The position numbers and the translations under genes were made by a program. From Pelotalea chapellei (lineage in GTDB: Bacteria; Desulfobacterota; Desulfuromonadia; Geobacterales; Pseudopelobacteraceae), in NCBI RefSeq assembly GCF_018531195.1, contig NZ_JAHDYS010000016.1, positions 28,472 through 92,471 on the forward strand: a stretch of 64,000 nt of DNA, read 5' to 3'. The notes under the pieces are model-generated. The model worked only from the letters and a program-made list of their open reading frames with translations. It did no database searches and was not told the DNA's origin. Shown piece after piece: positions 51,164 through 60,381 of this stretch (position 1 is its first letter; every line of letters begins with the position of its first letter).

Positions 51164-53200
51164 ATGTTTAGCCACTTCAGCATCGCCACTAAAATGATAG
51201 CTACCTTTCTCGCCATCATCGTGCTCACGACCCTGGTGGGCATTTTCGCCATAGTCCAGAACGGGCGTTTGCTCTCCAGCGCCAAGAGCATTTCCGACAA
51301 TGATATCCCCAGCATCCAGGCTATCACGGCAATCGATGGCCTTGTGGGGAGTCATCGGCGTGGGGAGATGCTGATGCTGCTGGCTACGGACAAGGAAGCC
51401 CAGGAAAAGTATCTCAAGCGTAACGATGAGACGGTTGAAAAACTCGGGAAAGAGCAGGCGGTCTACGAAAAGCTGCTGGATACCGAAGCGGAGAAGAAGG
51501 GGTACGCAGAATTCAAGACTGCCTGGGGTGCGTATCTGGCCGAGTATCCGAAAATCAAGGAACTGGTGCTGCAGAACAAGTCGCGTGAAGATGTGGCTGC
51601 TGTTGTGATGGGGGGCTCAAGTACATCTTTCAATCAGTCTCTGAAGGCTTTGGATTCGCTGAAGAAGCTCATCATCGAACAGTCCGGTCGTGAAAACGCC
51701 AGGGCTGTAGGGATTGCCCAGACTACGCGCAACTGGATCATTGCCCTGCTGTGTCTGAGCGTGCTGATCGGAACTGCCATGGTATTGTTTTTTGCCCGGG
51801 CAATCAGTGCCCCTCTGAAGCGGCTTACTACAGATGCTGAACAGGTCGCTTCCGGTGATCTCGGGGTTATCGTTCAGGTTGAGTCACAGGATGAGATCGG
51901 ACAGCTGGCCACCTCATTCGAAAAGATGGTCAACAATCTGAGAGAGATGATCGGTATGCTGGCCGATTCCTCCTCGCAGGTGTCTGAATCTTCATCAGAG
52001 ATGGAGGCGAATGCGGTCAGAATGGCCGAGGGGGCAGAGGTTGTTGCAGGCCAGGCCATCACCGTGGCGACTGCCAGTGAAGAAATGTCCGCTACTTCCG
52101 GCGATATTGCCCAGAACTGTCAGATGGCGGCGGAAAGTGCCCAGAGAGCAGATCAGGCAGCGGTACATGGCGCAGCTGTGGTTGAAAAATCAATCAAGGT
52201 CATGCACCGCATTGCCGAGAGAGTTCAGTCATCTGCAGCAACTGTGGAAGAACTTGGCAGGCGCAGCGACCAGATCGGTTCCATTATCAGTACTATCGAA
52301 GATATCGCTGACCAGACAAATCTGCTCGCTTTGAATGCCGCTATCGAAGCGGCCCGGGCAGGGGAGCAGGGCAGGGGATTCGCAGTCGTAGCCGATGAAG
52401 TGCGTGCTCTGGCAGAACGGACAACCAAGGCTACCCGTGAGATTGGCCTGATGATCAAGGCAATCCAGCAGGAAACTAAAACTGCTGTGGCAGCGATGGA
52501 GGAGGGGGTGGCAGAGGTTGAGCAGGGCACCGAGGAGGCTGCGCGTTCGGGAGAGGCCTTGTCACGCATTCAGGATGAAATTAATGCCGTGAACTTGCAG
52601 GTGCAGCAGATAGCTACTGCAGCAGAGGAGCAGACCGCTACCACCAGCGAGATCAGCAGCAATATTCACCAGATCACCGATGTCGCACAGAATACCGTGG
52701 AGGGCGCACGTAAAACCTCATCGACTGCGCAGCATCTTTCCCGGCTGGCTGTGGAACTGGAAAGACTCGTAGGACAGTTTAAGCTGGCTGGGTCGGGCAA
52801 GCTGATCAACTGGAGCCCCAGTTACAGTGTCGGCGTTGCAGCTATGGACAAGGAACATCAGCGCCTGATCGACATTATCAACAACCTGTATTCCTCCATG
52901 CGCTCTGGTCGCGGCAACGGTGCCATCGGCACCATCCTTGATGAACTGGTTAATTATACTAAGAATCATTTTGCCAATGAAGAGCGTTTGATGCGGGAGG
53001 TCAATTACACCGGCTTTGATGAGCAGAAACGCGCTCATGAGGCACTGATTGGGCAGGTTGTTGAAATTCAGGGCAAGTTCAAGGCTGGCACTGCTTTAAG
53101 TCAGGAGGTGCTGAGCTTTTTGAAAAGCTGGCTGGTGAACCACATTCAGGGAATGGACAAGGGCTATTCAACAGCCATGCAGAAGAAGGGCATACGGTAG
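51164..53200 (+). CDS. Methyl-accepting chemotaxis protein fused to bacteriohaemerythrin
   Basis: 678 residues. A membrane helix ([21 protein letters not shown]), a four-helix-bundle periplasmic sensor (about 35-190), a second membrane helix ([21 protein letters not shown]), HAMP and the MA signalling domain with the tip [40 protein letters not shown] (about 383-421). The last 130 residues are haemerythrin: [39 protein letters not shown] and HIQGMDKGY hold the di-iron His/Glu/Asp ligands. The protein probably senses or binds oxygen. GGAGG before the ATG. Confidence 0.95.
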   Translation: MFSHFSIATKMIATFLAIIVLTTLVGIFAIVQNGRLLSSAKSISDNDIPSIQAITAIDGLVGSHRRGEMLMLLATDKEAQEKYLKRNDETVEKLGKEQAVYEKLLDTEAEKKGYAEFKTAWGAYLAEYPKIKELVLQNKSREDVAAVVMGGSSTSFNQSLKALDSLKKLIIEQSGRENARAVGIAQTTRNWIIALLCLSVLIGTAMVLFFARAISAPLKRLTTDAEQVASGDLGVIVQVESQDEIGQLATSFEKMVNNLREMIGMLADSSSQVSESSSEMEANAVRMAEGAEVVAGQAITVATASEEMSATSGDIAQNCQMAAESAQRADQAAVHGAAVVEKSIKVMHRIAERVQSSAATVEELGRRSDQIGSIISTIEDIADQTNLLALNAAIEAARAGEQGRGFAVVADEVRALAERTTKATREIGLMIKAIQQETKTAVAAMEEGVAEVEQGTEEAARSGEALSRIQDEINAVNLQVQQIATAAEEQTATTSEISSNIHQITDVAQNTVEGARKTSSTAQHLSRLAVELERLVGQFKLAGSGKLINWSPSYSVGVAAMDKEHQRLIDIINNLYSSMRSGRGNGAIGTILDELVNYTKNHFANEERLMREVNYTGFDEQKRAHEALIGQVVEIQGKFKAGTALSQEVLSFLKSWLVNHIQGMDKGYSTAMQKKGIR

Positions 53201-53230
53201 AAGCATCGCCATAAAATGATCTGCAAATGC

Positions 53231-53263
53231 AAAGGCCGCCCCCGAAGAACCGGAGCGGCCTTT
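53231..53263. terminator. Bidirectional terminator
   Basis: AAAGGCCGC / GCGGCCTTT with a 15-base loop lies between the chemoreceptor gene and the convergent trpG gene and probably serves both. Confidence 0.8.
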
Positions 53264-53285
53264 GCTTTTGAATAAGCAGTATGTT

Positions 53286-53855
53286 TTATGCGCTGATGCG
53301 CAGGAAATTGGCCAGGATGTCCATCCCTCTTTCGGTGAGGATGGATTCCGGGTGAAATTGCACTCCCCATAAGGGGAATTCCCGGTGGCTCATGCCCATG
53401 ATCTCGCCATTTTCAACCCAGGCAGTCACGTCGAAGCAGTCGGGCAGGCTGGAGCGTTCTACGATCAGCGAGTGGTAGCGGGTGGCCTGGAAAGGATTCG
53501 GCAGATCGGTAAAGAGGTCAGTGCCGGTATGATGGATAGGTGAAGTTTTGCCGTGCATCAGGGAGACACTGCGGATAACCTTGCCGCCAAAAGCCGCTCC
53601 CATGGCCTGATGCCCGAGACATACGCCTAAAATGGGAATCTTGCCTGCAAAGTGTTTGATGGCTGAAACCGATATGCCCGCCTCTTCGGGTGAACAGGGG
53701 CCGGGGGAGATCACCAGGCGCTCCGGTTTGAGGGCTTCAATTTCTTCCAGAGTGATTTTGTCGTTGCGATACACATGTACATCCTGACCCAACTGGCCGA
53801 AATACTGGACTATGTTGTATGTAAAAGAGTCGTAATTGTCGATCATCATCAGCAT
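53286..53855 (-). CDS. trpG: Anthranilate synthase component II (glutamine amidotransferase)
   Basis: 189 residues. [23 protein letters not shown] is the standard start. [10 protein letters not shown] (catalytic Cys, about 79), [10 protein letters not shown] and the late [11 protein letters not shown] triad region are visible. It supplies ammonia to TrpE for anthranilate, or to PabB for aminodeoxychorismate. It directly follows trpE with no gap, which favours the tryptophan role. Confidence 0.95.
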   Translation of the reverse strand: MLMMIDNYDSFTYNIVQYFGQLGQDVHVYRNDKITLEEIEALKPERLVISPGPCSPEEAGISVSAIKHFAGKIPILGVCLGHQAMGAAFGGKVIRSVSLMHGKTSPIHHTGTDLFTDLPNPFQATRYHSLIVERSSLPDCFDVTAWVENGEIMGMSHREFPLWGVQFHPESILTERGMDILANFLRISA

Positions 53856-55331
53856 CTATATCAATCCTCCTTCTGCAATCTCAATTGCCTTCAGGGCAGC
53901 CATGCCTTTGTTGACCGTTTCCTGCCATTCCGAGCCAGGGTCGGAATCGGCAACGATGCCGGCGCCGGCCTGGAGGTGGACCAAACCATCCTTGATGACC
54001 AGGGTGCGGATCGCAATAGCCAGATCCATGTTGCCGGAAAAGGAAAAATACCCGGCTGCGCCGCCGTAGACTTCGCGACGTACCGGTTCCAGTTCATCAA
54101 TGATCTGCATGGCGCGAACTTTGGGGGCTCCTGAAAGGGTGCCTGCGGGAAAGGTTGCCCGCACCAGGTCAAAAGCATCACGATCTTCCTGCAATGTCCC
54201 CTGTACGTTCGAAACTATGTGCATCACGTGGGAATAGCGCTCGATGATCATCAGTTCCGAAACGGAAACGGTGCCGGTGCGGCAGACCCGACCGAGATCG
54301 TTTCTTCCAAGATCAACCAGCATGACATGTTCGGCCCGTTCTTTAGGATCTGCCAGCAGCTCTTCTGCAAGGCGCACATCATCTTCTGGCGTGGTGCCGC
54401 GGGGACGGGTGCCGGCAATTGGACGAAGTTCTACGCGCTGTCCCTCTTTGCGAACCATGACCTCAGGTGAGGCACCTGCGATGACGGTGTCATCAAGGCG
54501 CAGGAAAAACATGTAGGGGGACGGATTGAGGGTGCGCAGTACGCGGTAGACATCGAAAGGATCTGCTGAAAGCGGGCCGCTGAAACGCTGGGAAAGAACA
54601 ATCTGGATGATATCTCCCGATCGGACATATTCCTGTGCCTTTCTAACGGAAGCCTCGAAATCTTCACGGCTGACGTTGGAATGGAGCTTGGTGCGGATGG
54701 CTGTTGGCGCGGTCGTCCCTGATGGAAGCGGTGTGCGCAGACGTTTGATGATGCTGTTTATGTTTTCAGTGGCAATCTGGTATGCCTGTTCAGGAGGAAT
54801 GCCACCGTCAAGATGGGCATTGGAGACAACCTTTATCTTCTGGTTTACATTGTCAAAAATAACAATGGTGTCTGTGATCAGGAAGTAGGAGTCATAGGCG
54901 TCAATAATTGCCGGTTTCTCAGTGGCCAGGGATTCGAAATGCCGAACCATGTCATAGCCGAGATAGCCAACCGCGCCGCCGAAAAAACGCGGCAGTCCTT
55001 CCACTTCTACCGGTGTAAAGCGACCGAGGATATCCCGGATGCAGGCCAGTGGATCATCACTGGTCAATGTGGTGACGGCATCATTCTCCAGAATTTCAAC
55101 AGTTGTACCCTTTGAACGTATGATCAGTGATGGGCTGGAACCGAGAAAGCTGTACCGTGCCCATTTTTCCCCCCCCTCGATACTCTCCAGCAGAAACGAA
55201 AAGCGACCATCATCCAGCTTTTTAAAAGCCGTCACCGGTGTATCCATGTCGGCCATTATCTCTTGGTAGACAGGTATCAGGTTGCCTTCTCGGGACAACT
55301 CGAGAAAAGTTGCGTAGTCAGGAAAGACCAT
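53856..55331 (-). CDS. trpE: Anthranilate synthase component I
   Basis: 491 residues from MVFPDYATFLELSREGNLIPVYQEIMADMDTPVTAFKKL; TTGGAG precedes this ATG. The N-terminal inhibitor-binding part contains the LLES-like FLLESIEGG (Trp-binding LLES box). Chorismate-binding motifs include FEASVRKAQEYVRSGDIIQIVLSQRF, PIAGTRPRG and ATFPAGTLSGAPKVRAMQIIDELE. It makes anthranilate from chorismate with TrpG. Other trp genes would be expected past trpG but here a chemoreceptor follows. Confidence 0.96.
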   Translation of the reverse strand: MVFPDYATFLELSREGNLIPVYQEIMADMDTPVTAFKKLDDGRFSFLLESIEGGEKWARYSFLGSSPSLIIRSKGTTVEILENDAVTTLTSDDPLACIRDILGRFTPVEVEGLPRFFGGAVGYLGYDMVRHFESLATEKPAIIDAYDSYFLITDTIVIFDNVNQKIKVVSNAHLDGGIPPEQAYQIATENINSIIKRLRTPLPSGTTAPTAIRTKLHSNVSREDFEASVRKAQEYVRSGDIIQIVLSQRFSGPLSADPFDVYRVLRTLNPSPYMFFLRLDDTVIAGASPEVMVRKEGQRVELRPIAGTRPRGTTPEDDVRLAEELLADPKERAEHVMLVDLGRNDLGRVCRTGTVSVSELMIIERYSHVMHIVSNVQGTLQEDRDAFDLVRATFPAGTLSGAPKVRAMQIIDELEPVRREVYGGAAGYFSFSGNMDLAIAIRTLVIKDGLVHLQAGAGIVADSDPGSEWQETVNKGMAALKAIEIAEGGLI

Positions 55332-55437
55332 GACGACTCCAAGCATTTGAAATTTAAAAATAATATAACTAGCATAGGCCGTGGATTGGTGTCAAGGTCG
55401 CAGCAGGTACAGGATAGTTGTACGGCAGGATATTGAT

Positions 55438-55466
55438 TTGACGCTCATCTGCATTCATGTTAGATT
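55438..55466 (+). promoter_or_regulatory. Promoter of the TPR lipoprotein gene
   Basis: TTGACG (55438-55443) and TAGATT (55461-55466), spacer 17 bases, 34 bases before the start codon. Confidence 0.5.
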
Positions 55467-55499
55467 TTAAAACATTTTCCATGAACGGACTGTTACCTG

Positions 55500-57209
55500 A
55501 TGCAACTTTTTTTGACCATACTGCTGTGCCTCTCCACAATTGTTTCGTGTGCCACACTCAGTGACACGAAACCTGCCGGTTCCCCTTCACCTACCGCTGT
55601 TCAAGATGGCCATGCCCGCGCGCTCTATCTGTATTCTCGTGCCAGGCTGGCAACTTTAGAGGGTGACTATCCGGGAGCAATGAACATGCTCCGCGATGCC
55701 ATTGAACTGGATCCATCTTCGGCTTATCTCAATACGGCTGCCGCCGAAATCAAGCTCAAGATCGGGCAGGTTCCCGAAGCGCTCGAATATATCAGCAAGG
55801 CCATCAAGCTCGATCCCAATGCACCAGGACCCTATCTGATGGCCGGTGTTTTGATGGCCACGGCCGGAAAGGACTGGGAGGCCGCAGAGCATCTTCGCAA
55901 GGCAATCAAGCTCGATCCGACCAAGGAAGAGGCCTATCTTCATCTGGCTGTTTCGCTGACAAGGCTGTTTGAATACGAGGAGGCTGTCAGCACTCTCAAA
56001 GCATTGGTAAAATTAAATCCGGACTCCGCCTTGGGGTACTACTATCTAGGGCGTACCTATAGTCAAATGAAGCTATATCGCGATGCAACCGGGTTTTTCA
56101 AAAAAACTCTTGAACTGCGTCCGGACTTCAGCCAGGCATCCATTGATATGGCCGCTTCTTTCGAGGCTCTTGGGGATTATTCGAAGGCAATTGAAATATA
56201 CCGGGGTCTTCTGGATGAGGAGGACAGTAATCGTACTGCAATCCTTCAGCGATTGATCCAGTTGCTCATTCAGCAGCGAAGGTTTGAGGAAGCTCTGAAA
56301 TATTTGTATCTGTCGGTGGATTCCGGTCTGGGTGGACAGGAAACCATGCGAAAGATAGGGCTGATTCAGCTCGAACTCGAAAAATATGATGAGGCGATCA
56401 CCGTTTTTGATGAACTGCTCCAGAAAGACCCTGAAGCTCATCATATAAGGCTTTATCTCGGTATTGCCTATGAAGAGAAGGATGAGCTGGATCGTGCCTA
56501 TACCGAGTTCGCTAAAATTCCAAGTGGATCTTCAGCCCACATTGAAGCAGTTGGCCACATGGCTTTCATTCTTAAGGAGAAGGGCCGGACTGAAGCGGCC
56601 ATAGCAATGCTCCGCAATGCCATTGCCACCGACCCGACCCAGATCGAGCTCTATCTCAATCTGTCATCACTGTATGAATCGGCCGAGCAGCCGCAAACTG
56701 CTCTTGACCTGCTCTCTTCTGTAGAGAAAAGATTTTCCGGAGATCCCCGTTTCTATTTCAGGCTCGGCGTGCTTCTGGATAAGCTGGGGAAAAAACAGGA
56801 ATCAATCCTCGCTATGAAAAAAGTGCTCACTTTGAGCCCAAAAGATGCACAAGCGCTTAATTTCCTCGGTTATTCTTACGCTGAACTTGGCGAAAATCTT
56901 GATGAGGCTCTAGGTTACATCAAGCAGGCGGTGGAGATACGTCCCAATGACGGTTTCATACTTGATAGCCTCGGCTGGGTCTATTTCAAAATGAAAAAGT
57001 ATGATGATGCTGTGCGTCAACTTGAGGAAGCGGCTCGGCTGGTTGACGATGATTCAACCATACTGGAGCATTTGGGTGATGCCTATGCTGCGCGACGCGA
57101 GCATAGAAAAGCTCTGAAACAGTACAAAAAAGCCCTTGAAATGGATCCCGATCGCAAAGATCTTGTAATCAAGATTCATAAACTAAAAGGGGAGCAGGGT
57201 GAGCGATGA
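55500..57209 (+). CDS. TPR-repeat lipoprotein
   Basis: 569 residues. A lipoprotein signal MQLFLTILLCLSTIVSCA with Cys17 as the likely lipidated residue. About 14 TPR units follow through the whole body (for example ALYLYSRARLATLEGDYPGAMNMLRDAIELDPSSAYLNTAAAEIKLKIG), ending in a basic tail. TPR lipoproteins scaffold outer-membrane, pilus or secretion complexes; the partner is not indicated. It overlaps the next gene by 4 bases, so the two may work together. The ribosome binding site is weak. Confidence 0.9.
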   Translation: MQLFLTILLCLSTIVSCATLSDTKPAGSPSPTAVQDGHARALYLYSRARLATLEGDYPGAMNMLRDAIELDPSSAYLNTAAAEIKLKIGQVPEALEYISKAIKLDPNAPGPYLMAGVLMATAGKDWEAAEHLRKAIKLDPTKEEAYLHLAVSLTRLFEYEEAVSTLKALVKLNPDSALGYYYLGRTYSQMKLYRDATGFFKKTLELRPDFSQASIDMAASFEALGDYSKAIEIYRGLLDEEDSNRTAILQRLIQLLIQQRRFEEALKYLYLSVDSGLGGQETMRKIGLIQLELEKYDEAITVFDELLQKDPEAHHIRLYLGIAYEEKDELDRAYTEFAKIPSGSSAHIEAVGHMAFILKEKGRTEAAIAMLRNAIATDPTQIELYLNLSSLYESAEQPQTALDLLSSVEKRFSGDPRFYFRLGVLLDKLGKKQESILAMKKVLTLSPKDAQALNFLGYSYAELGENLDEALGYIKQAVEIRPNDGFILDSLGWVYFKMKKYDDAVRQLEEAARLVDDDSTILEHLGDAYAARREHRKALKQYKKALEMDPDRKDLVIKIHKLKGEQGER

Positions 57210-58831
57210 GCCGGTGGTGCTGGAAAAAGCTGCTTGTGATGGTGTGTCTGCTTATTCTGTGTGCCTGCTCCAACTCATCACCTCCTGAAGTAAAACATCG
57301 TGAGTCTGTTACAGTCCCTGCAACTGGGGATGCAATTATTGAAGGAACCATTGGAGAAGCTTCCACACTGATTCCTTTGCTGGCCTCTGATGCATCATCA
57401 CACGCTGTGGCAGGACAGATCTATAATGGTCTGATCAAATATGATAAGAACCTTGTCATCACAGGAGATCTTGCGGAATCCTATGATATCTCCCCGGATG
57501 GCTTGATCATCACCTTTCATCTCCGCAAGGGTGTTGTCTGGCATGATAAGGCACCCTTTACCTCACGCGATGTTCTCTATACCTATCGGGTTGTTGTTGA
57601 TCCGGCCACCCCCACCGCTTACGCCGAGGATTTCAAGCAAGTCAAAGCAATAACAGCCCCTGATGATCACACTGTCAAAGTAACCTATGCCAACCCCTTT
57701 GCCCCTGCTCTTGCTTCGTGGGGTATGAATATCCTCCCTGCCCACCTTTTAGAAGGAAAAGACATTACCAAAAGCCTGTTGGCCCGTAATCCCGTTGGTA
57801 CAGGTCCATATCGATTCAAAGAGTGGATCGCCGGTCAGAAAATTGTGCTTGAAGCCAACAAAGACTATTTTGAAGGGCGTCCTTATATTGACCGCTACAT
57901 CTATCGTATCATTCCCGATTCATCCACCATGTACATGGAACTTAAAGCTGGTGCCATCGATCTGATGGGCTTGACGCCGGTTCAGTATGCCCGCCAAACC
58001 AATTCATCGGATTTTACTTCACGCTTCAACAAATACCGTTACCCTTCATCGGGATATGTGTATATGGGCTACAACCTTCGCCACCCGCTCTTTAAGGACA
58101 GGCGGATCAGACAAGCAGTAACAGCTGCGATCAACAAGGATGAGCTGATTCATGGGGTGCTTTTCGGTATGGGCCAGAAAGCCCATGGTCCAATTGTGCC
58201 TGGTCGTTGGGCTTATAATCCTTATGTAAAGGATATCGCCTATGATCCGCAGCATGCCATGCAGTTACTGGCCCAGGCAGGTTGGAAGGAGAAGAACAGT
58301 GACGGCTTCTTGGTGAAGGACGGTAGGCCTTTTACTTTTACCATTTTAACAAACCAAGGGAATCAGCAACGATTAATGACCGCCCAGATTGTACAACAGC
58401 GGCTACGGACCATCGGCATCGAGGTTAAAATTCGCATAGTGGAATGGGCCACTTTTCTTAAGGAGTTCGTTGACAAGGGGAAATTTGATGTGGTGATGCT
58501 TGGCTGGAGTATTTCTCAGGACCCTGACATGTACGATATCTGGCATTCCAGCAAGACTAATACTGGAGAATTGAATTTTATTGGATTTAAGAACGCCGAG
58601 GTGGATCGTTTGCTGGTGGAAGGCCGCAGCACCTTTGATATCGAGAAAAGGAAGAAAGCATATTTCAGAATTCAGGAGATTCTTGCTGAAGAACAGCCCT
58701 ATACATTTTTGTATGTGCCTGATGCTCTGCCCGTGGTGAATGCACGTATTCGTGGAATCGAACCTGCACCAGCCGGTATCGGGCACAATCAGATAAAGTG
58801 GTTTGTGCCCAAAAGCGAGCAAGTTTATTGA
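57206..58831 (+). CDS. Peptide-type ABC transporter solute-binding lipoprotein
   Basis: 541 residues. Lipoprotein signal MSRWCWKKLLVMVCLLILCACSN with lipid Cys near 21. It belongs to solute-binding family 5 (DppA/OppA): ESYDISPDGLIITFHLRKGVVWHDKAPFTSRDVLYTYRVVVDPATPT, then KDITKSLLARNPVGTGPYRFKEW and GYNLRHPLFKDRRIRQAVTAAINKDEL. It binds peptides or related solutes. No permease or ATPase genes are adjacent. Its start overlaps the TPR gene (ATGA). Confidence 0.9.
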   Translation: MSRWCWKKLLVMVCLLILCACSNSSPPEVKHRESVTVPATGDAIIEGTIGEASTLIPLLASDASSHAVAGQIYNGLIKYDKNLVITGDLAESYDISPDGLIITFHLRKGVVWHDKAPFTSRDVLYTYRVVVDPATPTAYAEDFKQVKAITAPDDHTVKVTYANPFAPALASWGMNILPAHLLEGKDITKSLLARNPVGTGPYRFKEWIAGQKIVLEANKDYFEGRPYIDRYIYRIIPDSSTMYMELKAGAIDLMGLTPVQYARQTNSSDFTSRFNKYRYPSSGYVYMGYNLRHPLFKDRRIRQAVTAAINKDELIHGVLFGMGQKAHGPIVPGRWAYNPYVKDIAYDPQHAMQLLAQAGWKEKNSDGFLVKDGRPFTFTILTNQGNQQRLMTAQIVQQRLRTIGIEVKIRIVEWATFLKEFVDKGKFDVVMLGWSISQDPDMYDIWHSSKTNTGELNFIGFKNAEVDRLLVEGRSTFDIEKRKKAYFRIQEILAEEQPYTFLYVPDALPVVNARIRGIEPAPAGIGHNQIKWFVPKSEQVY

Positions 58832-58912
58832 AATGTGGAGTATGAGGTTTTGACACAGCAGGCAAAAAAGGATGATGTAGTATAATTAGATATGAAATTT
58901 GGGGGTGATCCC

Positions 58913-60358
58913 GTGCCTGAACAACAGTTTGACCTGATCATAATTGGAGCAGGCCCAGGCGGATATGTGGCGGCTATCCGCGCTGCACAGCTGGGGATGA
59001 AGGTGGCGGTGGTTGAAAAGAGGTCTGCACTGGGCGGGGTCTGTCTGAATGAAGGCTGTATACCCAGCAAGGCTCTCCTTGATTCCAGCGATCTTTTCGC
59101 ACTTGCACGTGACCATTTTTTCGCCCACGGCATCATTATAGATGCCCCTCGTCTCGACTTAAGCGAGATGATGAGACGTAAAGGAGATGTAGTTAAAAAA
59201 CTGACTGACGGCATTTCCTATCTCTTTAAAAAGAGAGGTATTCAGCATTTTCATGGGATTGCCCGGCTCATGGGTGCGGGTACAGACGGTATGCACGAAG
59301 TTTCCGTTGCACAAACAGGGGAACAATCGGCTCCGGCTGAGCTCTCTCAAGGTGCTTTGGTTATTCGAGCTCCAAAAGTAATACTCGCAGTAGGCAGTGA
59401 AGCATCAGCGCTGCCGGGCATTCCATTTGATGGGCAGGTGGTTGTATCAGCCAGAGAGGCACTGTCATTTGAACAGTTACCGGAACATTTGATTATAGCT
59501 GGTGGTGGTTTTATCGGTCTTGAACTTGGTTCAGTCTGGCGCCGTCTTGGATCAAAGGTGACGGTGATGGAAATGATGCCCCAAATCCTGCCTTCAATGG
59601 ATCGTCAGACAGCTGATCTTATTTATCGTTCTTTGCGCAAACAGGGCATTCAGTTCAAGCTTGAAACCCGCATAACCGGCATGCGCAGAATAGGTACAAA
59701 AGCTCTCGTGCAATATGACAGCGGTTCCGGGAATGAGGAGATTGATTGTGATCGAATCCTGGTGGCCACCGGACGCAGACCTGTTGCCAAAGAGCTCGGA
59801 TTGGAAGAACTGGGAATTCAGCTCGATGAAAAAGGATGGCTTATCGTTGATTCTGATTATCAGACATCTGTGGGTGGTATTTATGCCATTGGAGACAGTA
59901 TCCCAGGTCCCATGCTTGCTCACAAGGCTTCGGAGGAGGGCGTGGTATGCGTTGAGCGCATGGCCGGTCAAGCTTCTGTCGTTGAATATGATTTCATACC
60001 GGGTGTGATCTACACCGATCCTGAGGGAGCTACCGTTGGGAAGACCGAGGAGCAACTCAGGCAGTCAGGCATCCCCTACAAGGTGGGACGCTTTAATTTC
60101 TCCGGCAGTGGTCGTGCACGCTGCTTGGATCAGACTGACGGGCTGGTAAAAATACTTGCACATGCAGATACTGACAGAATTCTCGGTGTACATATCGTTG
60201 GACCAAGAGCTTCCGAGTTGATTGCCGAGGCAGTCGCGGTGATGAGTTTCGGGGGGACATCGCGGGATATTGCCTTGATATGCCATGCTCATCCGACTCT
60301 TGCTGAGGCAATCAAGGAAGCTGCTCTGGATGTACACAAAGAGGCCATTCACGCCTGA
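58913..60358 (+). CDS. lpdA: Dihydrolipoyl dehydrogenase
   Basis: 481 residues from a GTG start. GAGPGGYVAAIRAAQLG (FAD), GGVCLNEGCIPSKALL with the redox Cys pair, GGGFIGLELGSVWRRLGSKVTVMEMM (NAD) and the C-terminal AHPTLAEAIKEA. It reoxidises lipoamide in 2-oxoacid dehydrogenase or glycine-cleavage complexes. I prefer GTG at 58913, which has GGGGGTG just upstream; the in-frame ATG at 58892 sits right after a TATAAT at 58881-58886 and would be at or before the transcript start. No E1/E2 genes are nearby. Confidence 0.93.
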   Translation: MPEQQFDLIIIGAGPGGYVAAIRAAQLGMKVAVVEKRSALGGVCLNEGCIPSKALLDSSDLFALARDHFFAHGIIIDAPRLDLSEMMRRKGDVVKKLTDGISYLFKKRGIQHFHGIARLMGAGTDGMHEVSVAQTGEQSAPAELSQGALVIRAPKVILAVGSEASALPGIPFDGQVVVSAREALSFEQLPEHLIIAGGGFIGLELGSVWRRLGSKVTVMEMMPQILPSMDRQTADLIYRSLRKQGIQFKLETRITGMRRIGTKALVQYDSGSGNEEIDCDRILVATGRRPVAKELGLEELGIQLDEKGWLIVDSDYQTSVGGIYAIGDSIPGPMLAHKASEEGVVCVERMAGQASVVEYDFIPGVIYTDPEGATVGKTEEQLRQSGIPYKVGRFNFSGSGRARCLDQTDGLVKILAHADTDRILGVHIVGPRASELIAEAVAVMSFGGTSRDIALICHAHPTLAEAIKEAALDVHKEAIHA

Positions 60359-60381
60359 GAGACATTAAAACGGAGGTGGTT

